A stretch of DNA of 64,000 bases, taken from assembly GCF_032842345.1 (NCBI RefSeq), contig NZ_WBKO01000001.1:186001-250000 (forward strand), read 5' to 3'. Position numbers and translations under genes: made by a program. Origin of the DNA: Methanoculleus caldifontis (GTDB lineage Archaea > Halobacteriota > Methanomicrobia > Methanomicrobiales > Methanoculleaceae). Below are positions 8,918-18,273 of the stretch, in pieces (the stretch's first letter is position 1; each line of letters begins with the position of its first letter). The notes under the pieces were generated by a model. The model saw nothing but the letters and a program-made list of their open reading frames with translations, was not told the DNA's origin and searched no databases.

Positions 8918-8926
8918 CTATTTACC
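8918..8926 (+). promoter_or_regulatory. TATA-like box of the korAB operon
   Basis: CCTATTTAC lies about 31-39 bases before the ATG at 8957. This spacing is the main reason to prefer 8957 over the in-frame GTG at 8879, which lies inside the repeat. Confidence 0.4.
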
Positions 8927-8956
8927 CACAGGCGGGCTACGGCACGTCTGATAATC

Positions 8957-10615
8957 ATGGGCGAATACTCCGTGCTGATCGGCGGGAAGGCCGGCGAAGG
9001 TATCAATACGGCAGGTCTCTCGATCGCCGCTCTCTTCTCCCGCCTCGGCTACCGCACCTACATGTACTTCGACTATCCCTCGCTCATCCGCGGCGGGCAC
9101 AACTTCGCGATCATCCGGGCCTCGGCAAGAGCGATCGGGGCGCACCGCACCCCGGTCGATGTCCTCCTCGCCTTCGACCAGAACAGCATCGATAACCACC
9201 GGGAGCGAATCCACAGCGGCACGACCGTCATCTACGACGCCTCGCAGGTCGTCGAGGCCGAGGGCTACGGCCTCCCGCTCGACACCATCCTCAACGAGGA
9301 GAAAGCACCCCGGATCACCGGGAACTCCGCGATGCTCGGCGCGCTCGCCCGGGTCGCGGGGATCGGCCGGGAGGTCCTCGAGGACGTCCTCCGCGAAAGC
9401 GTCCCCGCAAAGCACCTGGATGCGAACCTCCGGGTCGCCGGGCGGGGCTACGACGGCGCGGATCGCGTCTTCTCCGTCGAACCCCTCGGCGGACCGGCGC
9501 TCCCGGTCCTGACGGGGAACGAGGTCACCGGGCTCGGCCTCGTCCACGGCGGGCTCGAATCCTACGTCGCCTACCCGATGACGCCGACCTCGAACGTCCT
9601 GCACTTCCTCGCCAACCACGCAGAAGGCCTCGCGATCAAGGTTCTCCACCCCGAAAACGAGATCAGCGTCATCCTGATGGCTCTCGGCCTCGCCTACGCC
9701 GGCGAGAAGGCGGCGGTCGGGACCTCGGGCGGCGGGTTCTGCCTGATGACGGAAGGCCTCTCCCTCGCCGGGATGGCGGAGATACCGGTGACGATCGTGA
9801 TGGGCCAGCGGCCGGGGCCGAGCACCGGCCTCCCCACCTACACCTCCCAGGCCGACCTCCACTTCGTCCTGAACGCAGGGCAGGGGGAGTTCCCCCGGCT
9901 CGTCGTCGCTCCCGGCGACCTCGACGAGACGTATGCCTGGTCGGCGACGGCCCTGATGCTCTCCTGGAAGTACCAGGTCCCCTCGATCGTCCTGACCGAC
10001 AAGACCCTCGCGGAAGGGGCCTTCTCCTTCGATATCGACGCAGTCGCCCCGCACCCCGACCAGGAGCCCGTGCTCTGGGACGGGACGGGCGAGTACCGGC
10101 GCTACGCCCGGACCGGGGGCGGCGTCTCGCCGCTTGCCTTCCCGGGGAGGGAAGGCGCCGTCGTCAAGGCGAACAGTTACGTCCACGACGAGGCCGGGTT
10201 CACCACGGAGGCGGTGGACGAGACCATACGGCTGCGCGAGAAGATGCTTGAGAAGGGCGAGAGCCTGAGCCGGGAGCTTGCCGGCTATCCCGTCGTGAGG
10301 TCCTACGGCGAGCGGAACGCCGGGGCGACGATCGTCTGCTGGGGCTCGGAGAAGTGGGCCTGCATCGAGGCGGCCGAGAAGCTCGGGGCGCGGGTCGTCC
10401 AGCCGCTCGTCCTCGCGCCGTTCCCGACCCGTGCCTTCAAGGAGGCGATGATCGGGGCAGGGAGGGTCGCCTGCGTCGAGAACAACGCCACCGGGCAGCT
10501 CGCCCGCCTCCTCCGGCAGCACGGCTTTGAACCGGGGAGATCGGTCCTGAAATACGACGGGCGGCCGTTCGCGGTCGACGAACTTGAGGCACGGCTCGCG
10601 GAGGTCTTCTCATGA
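8957..10615 (+). CDS. korA: 2-oxoacid:ferredoxin oxidoreductase, fused gamma-alpha subunit
   Basis: A 552-residue subunit of the pyruvate/2-oxoglutarate ferredoxin oxidoreductase superfamily. The gamma domain (about 1-185) starts with IGGKAGEGINTAG; the alpha domain (about 190-552) carries YPMTPTSNVLHF and GTSGGGFCLMTEGLSLAG. With the beta subunit it forms a CoA-dependent, TPP-containing enzyme interconverting 2-oxoacids and acyl-CoA with ferredoxin. The gamma-alpha fusion is the two-subunit type known from Sulfolobus, haloarchaea and mycobacteria. The preferred substrate (2-oxoglutarate, pyruvate or a branched acid) is not decided by the sequence. It overlaps korB by four bases (ATGA). Confidence 0.9.
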   Translation: MGEYSVLIGGKAGEGINTAGLSIAALFSRLGYRTYMYFDYPSLIRGGHNFAIIRASARAIGAHRTPVDVLLAFDQNSIDNHRERIHSGTTVIYDASQVVEAEGYGLPLDTILNEEKAPRITGNSAMLGALARVAGIGREVLEDVLRESVPAKHLDANLRVAGRGYDGADRVFSVEPLGGPALPVLTGNEVTGLGLVHGGLESYVAYPMTPTSNVLHFLANHAEGLAIKVLHPENEISVILMALGLAYAGEKAAVGTSGGGFCLMTEGLSLAGMAEIPVTIVMGQRPGPSTGLPTYTSQADLHFVLNAGQGEFPRLVVAPGDLDETYAWSATALMLSWKYQVPSIVLTDKTLAEGAFSFDIDAVAPHPDQEPVLWDGTGEYRRYARTGGGVSPLAFPGREGAVVKANSYVHDEAGFTTEAVDETIRLREKMLEKGESLSRELAGYPVVRSYGERNAGATIVCWGSEKWACIEAAEKLGARVVQPLVLAPFPTRAFKEAMIGAGRVACVENNATGQLARLLRQHGFEPGRSVLKYDGRPFAVDELEARLAEVFS

Positions 10616-11496
10616 CCCCGACCCGGCCCCCCGGCCGGCCGGCCGGCGACCTCATCAGCCCGGCGCAGAACACCTGGTGTCCCGGTTGCGGAAACTTCTC
10701 GATCGAGCATATGATGAAGTCGGCGATCGCAGAACTCTCGGAGGAGGAGGGGATACCCCTTGAGAACTTCGTCATAGTCGGCGGGATCGGGTGCCACGGA
10801 AAACTGACCGACTATCTGAACGTCAACAGTTTCTACGGCATCCACGGCCGTTCGATCCCGGCGGCCACCGGGATATGCCTCGCCAACCCGGACCTCAAGA
10901 TCATCTGCCACGTCGGGGACGGGGACATCTACGCCGAAGGCCTCGACCACCTCATCTTCGCGGCCAAGCGGAACAGCGACATCACGGTCGTCGTCCACGA
11001 CAACCGGGTCTACGGGCTGACGACGGGGCAGTATACCCCAACATCCCCCACCGGCTTCAAGGGCCGCTCCACCCCCGGCGGGATCACGGAGCACCCGATC
11101 AACCCGCTCGAGTTGATGCTCGCCGCCGGGGCGACCCACATCGCCCGGGGCTACACGAAGAAGGTCCGGCACCTAAAAGACCTCTTCAAGGAGGCGATCA
11201 TGCACCGGGGGTTCTCGTTCATCGACGTCCTCCAGATCTGCGCGACCTACTTCAACCTGACCGACTACTACAACGCTCACGCCTACGAGCTCGCGGAGGG
11301 CGAGGTCGATACGGGCAGGTTCGAGAGCGCTCTAGGAAAGATCCGGGAGTGGGACTACGACCGGGAGGCGCCGATCGCGCTCGGGACGTTCTACTCGGTC
11401 GAGAGGCCGACCTACGAGGAGAAGTTCCAGGCGCTCACGGCGGGGAGGCCGGACAGGAGGGCGCTTGTGAGGAAGGTGATCGAGGAGCGGCGGTGA
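10612..11496 (+). CDS. korB: 2-oxoacid:ferredoxin oxidoreductase, beta subunit (TPP-binding)
   Basis: A 294-residue TPP subunit. NTWCPGCGNF near residue 20 holds two Cys of the family's [4Fe-4S] ligand set. GDGDIYAEGLDHL (~103) is the TPP/Mg motif, followed by VVHDNRVYGLTTGQ with the substrate-loop segment TPTSPTGFKG. The start overlaps korA by ATGA, implying translational coupling. No ferredoxin-like delta subunit gene is adjacent, as expected for the two-subunit type. Confidence 0.92.
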   Translation: MTPTRPPGRPAGDLISPAQNTWCPGCGNFSIEHMMKSAIAELSEEEGIPLENFVIVGGIGCHGKLTDYLNVNSFYGIHGRSIPAATGICLANPDLKIICHVGDGDIYAEGLDHLIFAAKRNSDITVVVHDNRVYGLTTGQYTPTSPTGFKGRSTPGGITEHPINPLELMLAAGATHIARGYTKKVRHLKDLFKEAIMHRGFSFIDVLQICATYFNLTDYYNAHAYELAEGEVDTGRFESALGKIREWDYDREAPIALGTFYSVERPTYEEKFQALTAGRPDRRALVRKVIEERR

Positions 11497-11511
11497 GACC
11501 GGGCGGCGCCC

Positions 11512-12186
11512 TCATGATCCCGGGATCTCGCGGTGCTTGCGGAGGTACTCCCTGACCGCCACCGACGCAAGGGTTCCCCGGTCCAGCTGCCGGACGACCT
11601 CGTCAATTGCCGCCACCTGGAGCAGGATCGCGTCGCGGGCGTCGCCTTCCATCAATCCGGCGTATGCCGTGATCACCTGGAGGGGGTTGCGGATACGGTC
11701 GTTCAAGGTCGCGAGCTGCTCGATGTTCGTCTCAAGCTGCTGCAACACCTCTTTCTGCAGGCAGGAGGTGAGGGCGGTGCAACGCCCCCCGGAACCCCGG
11801 GCCCGCTCGCAGGCGACCAGGGTCTCTACTGCAGCGGCAAGGCTCTCCGGGCCAAAGGGGACCGCGAGGATCTCCTGCGGTGAGAGGGCCGCCTCCCCGC
11901 CCGCCGGAAGCGTATCGTGCGGATCTGCGGTCGCGAGGAGGATGGGGATCCCGAGCCCGTCCCGGATCGCAAGGGCCATCCAGAGGGGGCTCATCGGGCA
12001 GGGGAGGGAGGCATCGAGGACGACAACCCCGGGCCGTGACGCGGCTGCGGCTCTAAGGGCGTCCTCGCCCCGTACGGCAACGCCCACGACCGTATGCCCC
12101 CGCTCCTGCAACCAGGTGGAGAGCGTTCCCGCCGCGGAGTTGTCGGGCACTGCAAGGAGGACGTTGAGAGGGGTCAGGCTACCCAC
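11512..12186 (-). CDS. Degenerate receiver domain fused to a His-less dimerisation-like helix region
   Basis: A 224-residue protein with two parts. Residues ~8-125 have a receiver fold: the phosphoacceptor position D58 is kept (VVLDAS), but the usual acidic pair is reduced to a lone D15 (AVPDN) and the conserved Lys of the KPF motif is replaced (AVPF, ~108-111). Residues ~145-224 form a helical region with LNDRIRNPLQVI, resembling kinase DHp domains of Methanomicrobiales but with Asn where a phosphoacceptor His could be; no ATPase domain follows. It overlaps the upstream kinase gene by 8 bases and is the last gene of the chemoreceptor-CheW-kinase operon. Inferred role: a docking or modulator protein rather than a classical regulator. 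Confidence 0.75.
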   Translation of the reverse strand: MGSLTPLNVLLAVPDNSAAGTLSTWLQERGHTVVGVAVRGEDALRAAAASRPGVVVLDASLPCPMSPLWMALAIRDGLGIPILLATADPHDTLPAGGEAALSPQEILAVPFGPESLAAAVETLVACERARGSGGRCTALTSCLQKEVLQQLETNIEQLATLNDRIRNPLQVITAYAGLMEGDARDAILLQVAAIDEVVRQLDRGTLASVAVREYLRKHREIPGS

Positions 12187-14629
12187 GATCCTTCCTCCCG
12201 TTCGCGGGATTGTCGGGAACGATGATCTCTACAACGGTTCCGGGATCTCCCCGTCGGAAGTCGATGGTCCCTCCGACCTGTGCCGCAAGGACCCGGACCA
12301 GTTGCAACCCCAGGGTTGCCGGCGGCTGATCGATGATTTCGGGAGACATGCCGACGCCGTCGTCACGGTAATCGATGGTGAGGCAACAGTCCGGCAGTAG
12401 GGCGATCCGGACTACGATCGCTCCCCTATCCCTGCCGGCAAACCCGTGCTTGAGGGAGTTGGAGATAAGTTCGTTGAGGATGAGACCGATCGGGATCGCC
12501 GTATCGCCGGAGACCGTAACCCCCCCTGCCGTCTCGACGGCGACGGAGACAGAGTCCTGCAGGTCATATGACAGGACCAGGTCACCTGCAAGCCTGCGGG
12601 TGTAAGCGCCGATATCGACGGCGGAAAACGACTCCGACCGGTAGAGGTCCTCGTGGACGAGCACGAGCGACTTCACCCGGTTCCCGCTCTCTCTGATGCA
12701 CTCGCGTGCCGCGGCATTCTCGATCAGGCGGCCCTGCAGGGAGAGGAGGCTTGAGATCACCTGCATATTGTTCTTCACCCGGTGATGGACCTCCTTTAAG
12801 AGCGCCGTCTTCTCCTCGAGCGAGGCCTGCAGCCGGCGCTCGTACGCTCTCCGCTCCTCAAAGAGCCGGGCATTGACTATCGCAAGCGCGGCCTGATCGG
12901 CGATCCCTTTCAGGAGCGCGAGTTCCTCCGGGGAGAAACTGCGTGAGGCACCGGGCGCCACCAGGTTCAGACTGCCGATAAGGGTTCCCTCGTGGAAAAT
13001 TGCAGCAGACACAAGCGTCCGGGGGAGATCTTCGAGGTGCCCTTCCCGGATCACCTCGCCCGTCCGGGAGACCAGGTCCCCGATGACAAAGACCGACCCC
13101 TGGTTCGAAAGTTCGCGCTCGTAAATCTCCAGGGGAACGCAGGGTACATAATCCCGTGCATCTTCCGGCACCCCGAACGACCGGGCCGGGACGAGCAGAT
13201 CACGGCAGGTATCGCTGAGGAAGACGACCGCCGCCGGGGCCCGGAGCGCCCGGGCCGCCTCCTCGCAGAGCGCATCGAGTACGGCATCGAGCGCGATGCT
13301 GCCGCTCAGCCGCGACGCGATCCGCAGCAGTGTCCCGGTCCGCTCCATCTCCTCGTGAAGCGCCTGCTCCCGTGCTCTCTGCACCGTGGTGTCATGAATG
13401 ATCCCGACGCTGTACCATTCGTCCCCGGTCCGGACCGCGGCTATCGAGAGATCTGCCGGGAATACGGAGCCCTGTTTCCGGGCGAACATAACGTCAGAGA
13501 ACCGCAGGCGGAGGACCCGTCCAGACGCAGCCGCAACGGCTTGCCTGACACCCTCAACGTATGGATGGTAGAAGTACCCGGGCGGAAACAGGATGCTTAC
13601 ATCCCTGCCGACCATCTCTTTCGCAGGATACCCGAAGAGATCTCCGGCGGCACAGTTCCAGTAGGTGATACTGCCGAAATCGTCAATCACGACTATCGCG
13701 TCGGATGCGGCATCGGCCAGAAGAGCCAGTCTCTGGTCGTTCATGCGCCTGTTCCGAACTTCCCACCGTTTACGCTCCGTGATATCGTGGCCGACGACCT
13801 GGTATCCGCAGACCGCACCCCCTCCATTGAGGACCACCCGGCATACACTGCGGTACCAGCGTTCGGCGCTGCCCCCCCCACCGACCCTGAACTCATGGGT
13901 GACGACAGGATTTTCCGTGCCGGGCAGGTCAGCCGGGACGGAGAAGTTCTTCGCTATATCAGGCGGGAGGACCGAGAGCACCGGCATTCCCACCATCTCG
14001 TCGGGTCTTCTGGAGCAGAGGGAGCAGAACAGTCTGTTTGCGTACACTATCCTTCCATCAGGCGAGAGCCTGCAGAGGGGGTCGGTCAGGTCTTCGACGA
14101 TGACGCGATAGGGGGAGCCGGCAGGATCCAGTTCCCCGGACCGGGAGATCGCGATCGAACCGAGGATACCTGCAGCCGCCCAGACCGCATCAATCTCGAA
14201 CCGGTGCCACGCGCGCCCTTCGGGTCCGTACAGCACGAGGGCACCCTGGAACCCGGACCCGAAGAAGACGGGGACGGCCAGGGCCGGCGTAGAGAGACCC
14301 ACGACCGGCCGCCCTGCCGCGAGCTCCTCTGCTGAGCCGGGCGGCAGAGCCCCGCAGGAGAGGGACCGTCCTTCACCGCGCGGTTGGCCTTCGCCGTCGA
14401 CCCACTCGTAACGGACGCGCAGGCAGACCCCGCCCGTCTCCGGTATGCGGACGATCTCGGCAAAGCAGGCGCTACTCGCTCCTGCCGTCCTGCCAAGACG
14501 CCGGATAAAGGTCTGTATCCGGCCATCCTCCTCGCCGCCACAGGAAACGATCTCCGTCGCATCTGCAAGAAACTGCATGTACGCCCGGAGTCGGGGGGAG
14601 GTCCGCCTCCGCATGGTCCGAGTCATCAT
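12179..14629 (-). CDS. Cytoplasmic PAS/GAF sensor histidine kinase (HisKA_2 type)
   Basis: An 816-residue soluble kinase. Domains in order: N-terminal GAF-like region (~20-170), PAS (~175-290), PAS (~300-420), GAF (~435-590), HisKA_2 with phosphoacceptor motif EVHHRVKNN at about 613-621, and HATPase with NELISNSLKHGF and DDGVGM. No transmembrane segment is visible. I chose the ATG at 14629 because GGGTGAG lies just upstream. An in-frame ATG at 14734 would add 35 residues overlapping the end of cheW and cannot be excluded, since coupling is common here. It sits between cheW and the degenerate receiver gene, so it is the likely kinase output of the neighbouring chemoreceptor. Confidence 0.85.
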   Translation of the reverse strand: MMTRTMRRRTSPRLRAYMQFLADATEIVSCGGEEDGRIQTFIRRLGRTAGASSACFAEIVRIPETGGVCLRVRYEWVDGEGQPRGEGRSLSCGALPPGSAEELAAGRPVVGLSTPALAVPVFFGSGFQGALVLYGPEGRAWHRFEIDAVWAAAGILGSIAISRSGELDPAGSPYRVIVEDLTDPLCRLSPDGRIVYANRLFCSLCSRRPDEMVGMPVLSVLPPDIAKNFSVPADLPGTENPVVTHEFRVGGGGSAERWYRSVCRVVLNGGGAVCGYQVVGHDITERKRWEVRNRRMNDQRLALLADAASDAIVVIDDFGSITYWNCAAGDLFGYPAKEMVGRDVSILFPPGYFYHPYVEGVRQAVAAASGRVLRLRFSDVMFARKQGSVFPADLSIAAVRTGDEWYSVGIIHDTTVQRAREQALHEEMERTGTLLRIASRLSGSIALDAVLDALCEEAARALRAPAAVVFLSDTCRDLLVPARSFGVPEDARDYVPCVPLEIYERELSNQGSVFVIGDLVSRTGEVIREGHLEDLPRTLVSAAIFHEGTLIGSLNLVAPGASRSFSPEELALLKGIADQAALAIVNARLFEERRAYERRLQASLEEKTALLKEVHHRVKNNMQVISSLLSLQGRLIENAAARECIRESGNRVKSLVLVHEDLYRSESFSAVDIGAYTRRLAGDLVLSYDLQDSVSVAVETAGGVTVSGDTAIPIGLILNELISNSLKHGFAGRDRGAIVVRIALLPDCCLTIDYRDDGVGMSPEIIDQPPATLGLQLVRVLAAQVGGTIDFRRGDPGTVVEIIVPDNPANGRKDRG

Positions 14630-14718
14630 CTCCGGCTCACCCCAACGTCGGCTCAGGTCAGGGAACCCGGAACAGCCTCCGGCCCACCCGAAGACCGGCA
14701 CTGCCCCATCTCCCTCAA

Positions 14719-15210
14719 TCAAGCATCCCTGCATCTCAGTAGGTCGTCAAGGATTTTCTGGATATCGATCCAGATTATGAGATCTTTGTCTGCCTTCCTC
14801 TCCTTATCGAGGCTATCGCTGCCCTGCAGCTTGATGATCCCCTTCATGTAGGCCTCTCTGGAGATCGCCTCGTCCATCCGCTCGACATCGGCCTCCGTGA
14901 CCTGGATGACGCTGTGGACGTCGTCGACGACGATCCCGACGTTCGACCCGCCGGAGGCCTCGGGGGCGAGCACGATGATCTTCTGGCTCTCGCCGGCCCC
15001 CTGCCCGGAGAGGCCCAGCATCTCCGAGAGGTTGACGATGTTCGTGATCTCGCCGCGGAGGTTCATGATCCCTTCCAGGTAGGGCGGCGCCCTCGGCAGC
15101 GGCGTGATCGGCATCATCTCGACGATCTCCCGCGCGAGGCCGATATCGAGGGCATAGAGGGAACCCCCGATCTGGAACTCAACAACACCCATGGTTGCCA
15201 TTCGCGACAC
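14719..15210 (-). CDS. cheW: CheW-like coupling protein
   Basis: A 163-residue CheW domain. Typical elements are VVEFQIGGSLYALDI near the start, IVEMMPITPLPRAPPYLEGIMNLRG split over residues ~28-53, then ITNIVNLSEMLGL and NVGIVVDDVHSV. CheW proteins bridge chemoreceptors and CheA. Here no cheA is present in the window; the downstream gene is a HisKA_2 kinase. It starts 5 bases after the stop of the chemoreceptor gene. The C-terminus is extended by ~25 charged residues (KERKADKDLIIW). Confidence 0.92.
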   Translation of the reverse strand: MSRMATMGVVEFQIGGSLYALDIGLAREIVEMMPITPLPRAPPYLEGIMNLRGEITNIVNLSEMLGLSGQGAGESQKIIVLAPEASGGSNVGIVVDDVHSVIQVTEADVERMDEAISREAYMKGIIKLQGSDSLDKERKADKDLIIWIDIQKILDDLLRCRDA

Positions 15211-15215
15211 CTGCC

Positions 15216-17855
15216 CTAGAAGGAGAACCGCTGCATGGTCTCCTTGAGGTCGCGTGCCATGCTGTTGAGCTCGTGCGCGGCGCTGCCGATCTCCTCGGTC
15301 GAAGCACTCGCCTCCTCGGAGAGCGACGCCAGGTCCTCCACCTGCGCCTGAGTCTCCTTGGTCAGGCGGGCCCCCTCGTCCATCGCCTGCACGACGCGGT
15401 TCGCGACGTTCGCCTGGCCCTCGATCGCCCGGGCGATCTCACCCATGTCGCCGCTGATCGCCTCGGCTCCGGCGACGATCTTCTTCAATTCGGCGATGGT
15501 CTGGTTGACGCTCTCGACGCCGCTCTCGATCTCCGAGTAGACCTGCTCCATGTTCTTTGCGGTCTGGTTGCTGTTGTCGAGGATCGAGGTGATGAGGTCC
15601 TCGATGTTGTGGCTCGCCCGCTTGGACTCCCCGGCGAGGTTCCGGATCTCCCCGGCGACGACGGCAAACCCGCGGCCGTGCTCCCCGGCCCGGGCCGCCT
15701 CGATCGCGGCGTTCAGCGCAAGGAGGTTGGTCTGGTTGGCGATATCGTTGATGAGCTTCACGATCTTCCCTATCTCCGCCATCTGGCCGTTGAGCCGGAC
15801 GATCTCGTCCATGCTCTGCCGCGAGATCTTCTCGACGACCGCCATCTTCTTCTTCGTGGCCTCACCGAGTTCCAGGCTCTCCCTCCCGTTCCGTGTCGCC
15901 TCGTTGGTCGCACCGAGCACCTCCTGCGCCGTCCCCGCGATCTCCTCGTTCGAGGCGGAGAGGTCGGCGATCTGGCCCTCGATATTCTCGATCTGTTCAA
16001 GGACCTTCTTTGAGAGGTCTGCGCACTTCTGGCTCGTCACCGCCACCTGTTCGGCTGCCTTCGCGATCTCGTCGGAACTCTTGCTCGTGTCCTGCGTGCT
16101 GCTCTCGAGCTGGATGATGGCGCCCTGCACCTTCTTGAAGGGGACGACGACGGTGTCCAGCGTCTCGTTGATTCCCTCCACAATATTGCGGTACTCCCCT
16201 TCGTGCTTCGCCGCATCGGCGCGTAAAGCCAGGTCGCCCTTCTTCGCCGCCCGGGTCAGGCGTTCCGTATCGGCGGTCAGGGCCTGGAGCGTATCAAGGG
16301 TCCGGACGAACGCCGGGACAAGCCGGTCCTGTTCGGAACGGCGGCCGACCTTCACCAGGGCAGCGTGGTCGGAGAGGTCGCCGTGGCTGATCCGCTCGAC
16401 GATCTCGGCAATATGGTTGACCCGGTCCTGGACCGTGTTGACCGCGGTGGCGACCTCCGCGAAGATACCCTGGTATTGCCCGGCCATCCGGACCGTGTAA
16501 TCGTTGACGGCCATCCGCTGCAGGATGCGGTCCGCCTCGGCAAGTCCGGCAAGGCCGTCGATGCACTGGTTCAGGCTCTCCCTGATCTTGTTGAAGTCGC
16601 CCCGGTAATCGGCCGTGATCTTTTCAGGGATCTCTCCGCGACCTATCCGGTTGATGTAATTCGCTGTCACTTCGATCGGATCAATGAAAGCATCGAGAGC
16701 TTCGTTCACGCCTTCGAGGATCGAGCGGTAGTCCCCCTGGTGCCTGGCGAGGTCAGCGCGGGCGTCAAGTTTTCCGGCGGCGGCGCCACGGGTCAGTCGC
16801 TCCGTATCGGCGATCACGAGCCCGATGGCCCCTTTCACCTTCTCCAGGCTCCCGGCGATCTTAGTGAAGTTTCTACGCAGGTCCTGAGTATACTCGTCAG
16901 CCTCGGCGACCGCGAGATTGAAGTTGAGGTCGCCGCGGGCAAGCAATTCCAGGTTTCCGGCGATACGATCCACCTCGCGTTCCATGTACTCCGAGACCCT
17001 GGCACGGTCAGTGATCTCCTCGATGATCTCGACCTGGCCCATCGGCTCGCCGTCCGCGTCCGTCACGTACGATATGTCGACCTGGTACCTGCCGCCGTTC
17101 ATCTCGAAGAACGTCTGGCTCTCGCCCCGCCGCACGCAGGCGACGGCGCAGTCCTTGGTGTTGCAGATCCCCGTGTTCCAGGTGGCGCATGACTTGCCAC
17201 GGACGTCCGCCCTCTTCCTGCCGATGAGGCTCTCCGCCGCTTCGTTGATGAACGTCCAGTTCATATCGAGGTCGGTAGCCGAGATCGGGAACGGCACCGC
17301 ATCGAGGATCGACTCATACCAGGCTGCGACGTTTGCAGCCGCCTTCTTCTCGCGGGTGACGTCCACAAGTTCCATGTGCGCCCCCCTGACGCTGCCGGCG
17401 GCGTCAAACAGCGGTGCTGCCCACTCCTTGAGGATCAGGACGCCCTTCGGACACCTTATCTTCACCTCGGCGGAGGTGAGGCGTTTCTCGCGTATGGAGA
17501 TGGCAACGCTCTCGCCTTTCAGTTCCAGAATCTCGAGGGCCTTGATGTTCAGGCGCAGGCCCTCTTCGCGGCTCCACCCGAAGAGTTCGAGCGCCGTGTT
17601 GTTGAGGTCGATGAAGTTGAGATCGCGGTCCACGGTGATCATGGGCAGGGGGTTCCTGTCGATCAAACCCCGGGTATCGGCAATCTTCGTGAGAACTTCC
17701 GCCAGCTCGCCGCCGGCAAGCCCGCCGGCAAGCATCCCGGGCTCAAACTCTCCACCGGCGGCGCTCTTGAGCAGGCGCATGAGGTCGGCGCTTATTCTCC
17801 ATTCTTTGCCATAGTCGAGGGTATCGTTATCAGACAGTTCCGGCGTACTCTCCAT
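15216..17855 (-). CDS. Soluble methyl-accepting chemotaxis protein with two PAS domains and HAMP repeats
   Basis: An 879-residue chemoreceptor with no membrane segment. PAS A spans ~62-166 and PAS B ~177-285. PAS B contains a four-Cys cluster C223-x7-C231-x4-C236-x3-C240. Tandem HAMP-like helical repeats fill ~290-600, with repeating GDLxxR and TERLTR segments, followed by the signalling hairpin (~640-879) whose tip reads [25 protein letters not shown] in sequence across ~760-790. No CheR-tethering pentapeptide is present at the C-terminus. The start is ATG 17855 or ATG 17864; GGATGATC overlaps both, and upstream in-frame codons to 18044 look like unconserved extension. It is first in an operon with cheW, a kinase and a degenerate receiver. 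Confidence 0.88.
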   Translation of the reverse strand: MESTPELSDNDTLDYGKEWRISADLMRLLKSAAGGEFEPGMLAGGLAGGELAEVLTKIADTRGLIDRNPLPMITVDRDLNFIDLNNTALELFGWSREEGLRLNIKALEILELKGESVAISIREKRLTSAEVKIRCPKGVLILKEWAAPLFDAAGSVRGAHMELVDVTREKKAAANVAAWYESILDAVPFPISATDLDMNWTFINEAAESLIGRKRADVRGKSCATWNTGICNTKDCAVACVRRGESQTFFEMNGGRYQVDISYVTDADGEPMGQVEIIEEITDRARVSEYMEREVDRIAGNLELLARGDLNFNLAVAEADEYTQDLRRNFTKIAGSLEKVKGAIGLVIADTERLTRGAAAGKLDARADLARHQGDYRSILEGVNEALDAFIDPIEVTANYINRIGRGEIPEKITADYRGDFNKIRESLNQCIDGLAGLAEADRILQRMAVNDYTVRMAGQYQGIFAEVATAVNTVQDRVNHIAEIVERISHGDLSDHAALVKVGRRSEQDRLVPAFVRTLDTLQALTADTERLTRAAKKGDLALRADAAKHEGEYRNIVEGINETLDTVVVPFKKVQGAIIQLESSTQDTSKSSDEIAKAAEQVAVTSQKCADLSKKVLEQIENIEGQIADLSASNEEIAGTAQEVLGATNEATRNGRESLELGEATKKKMAVVEKISRQSMDEIVRLNGQMAEIGKIVKLINDIANQTNLLALNAAIEAARAGEHGRGFAVVAGEIRNLAGESKRASHNIEDLITSILDNSNQTAKNMEQVYSEIESGVESVNQTIAELKKIVAGAEAISGDMGEIARAIEGQANVANRVVQAMDEGARLTKETQAQVEDLASLSEEASASTEEIGSAAHELNSMARDLKETMQRFSF

Positions 17856-18273
17856 CGTGATCATCCTTCTTGGGTTCTCCCCGGATCGATATGTCGCCCC
17901 GGGGCGGGCAGCATCTGTACGGGTCAGGAGTATCTCGTACGGGAGCGGAACGGCGATCTGCCTCAGAAGTAAGGATAGTCTATCCGACTCTGCTCTGCCG
18001 TCAGTGGGTATGGGTGAGTGCTGAGAGCCTGGCCTGCTTTGCATCGCTCATATGCATGCATATGTGTGTGCGTATGCTTATCGCAGATAGGCTTCATTTT
18101 ATATATATGACTTGTGAATTGATACCCACCCGGAGTCGATCGGATCAGCTGAATATTCAGCCGGAATAGTGATATTTCAGATCCGGGACTCTGCGAATCG
18201 ATCCCAACCCCGGGGGTCCCATACACCCCTATGGGAAACAGGAGAGAAAGGCTACAGAAAAGGGGAAGTCCTA
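17856..18273. promoter_or_regulatory. Divergent regulatory region with two palindromes and a TATA box
   Basis: This ~420-base gap separates the chemoreceptor operon (leftward) from the DNA-binding kinase (rightward). It holds a perfect 16-base palindrome CATATGCATGCATATG at 18049-18064, a TATA-like tract TTTATATATATG at 18098-18109, and a perfect 14-base palindrome GCTGAATATTCAGC at 18148-18161. No gene or RNA is evident. Both flanking genes would have leaders of 100-200 bases if transcribed from the TATA tract. Confidence 0.5.

Noticed and set aside
8879-8956. Upstream GTG start for the 2-oxoacid oxidoreductase alpha subunit
   Set aside because: It would begin inside a repeat hairpin and add unconserved residues; a TATA-like box sits just upstream of ATG 8957.
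17865-18044. 60-residue N-terminal extension of the chemoreceptor
   Set aside because: Unconserved sequence without a ribosome site; the GGATGATC motif and PAS spacing favour 17855 or 17864.
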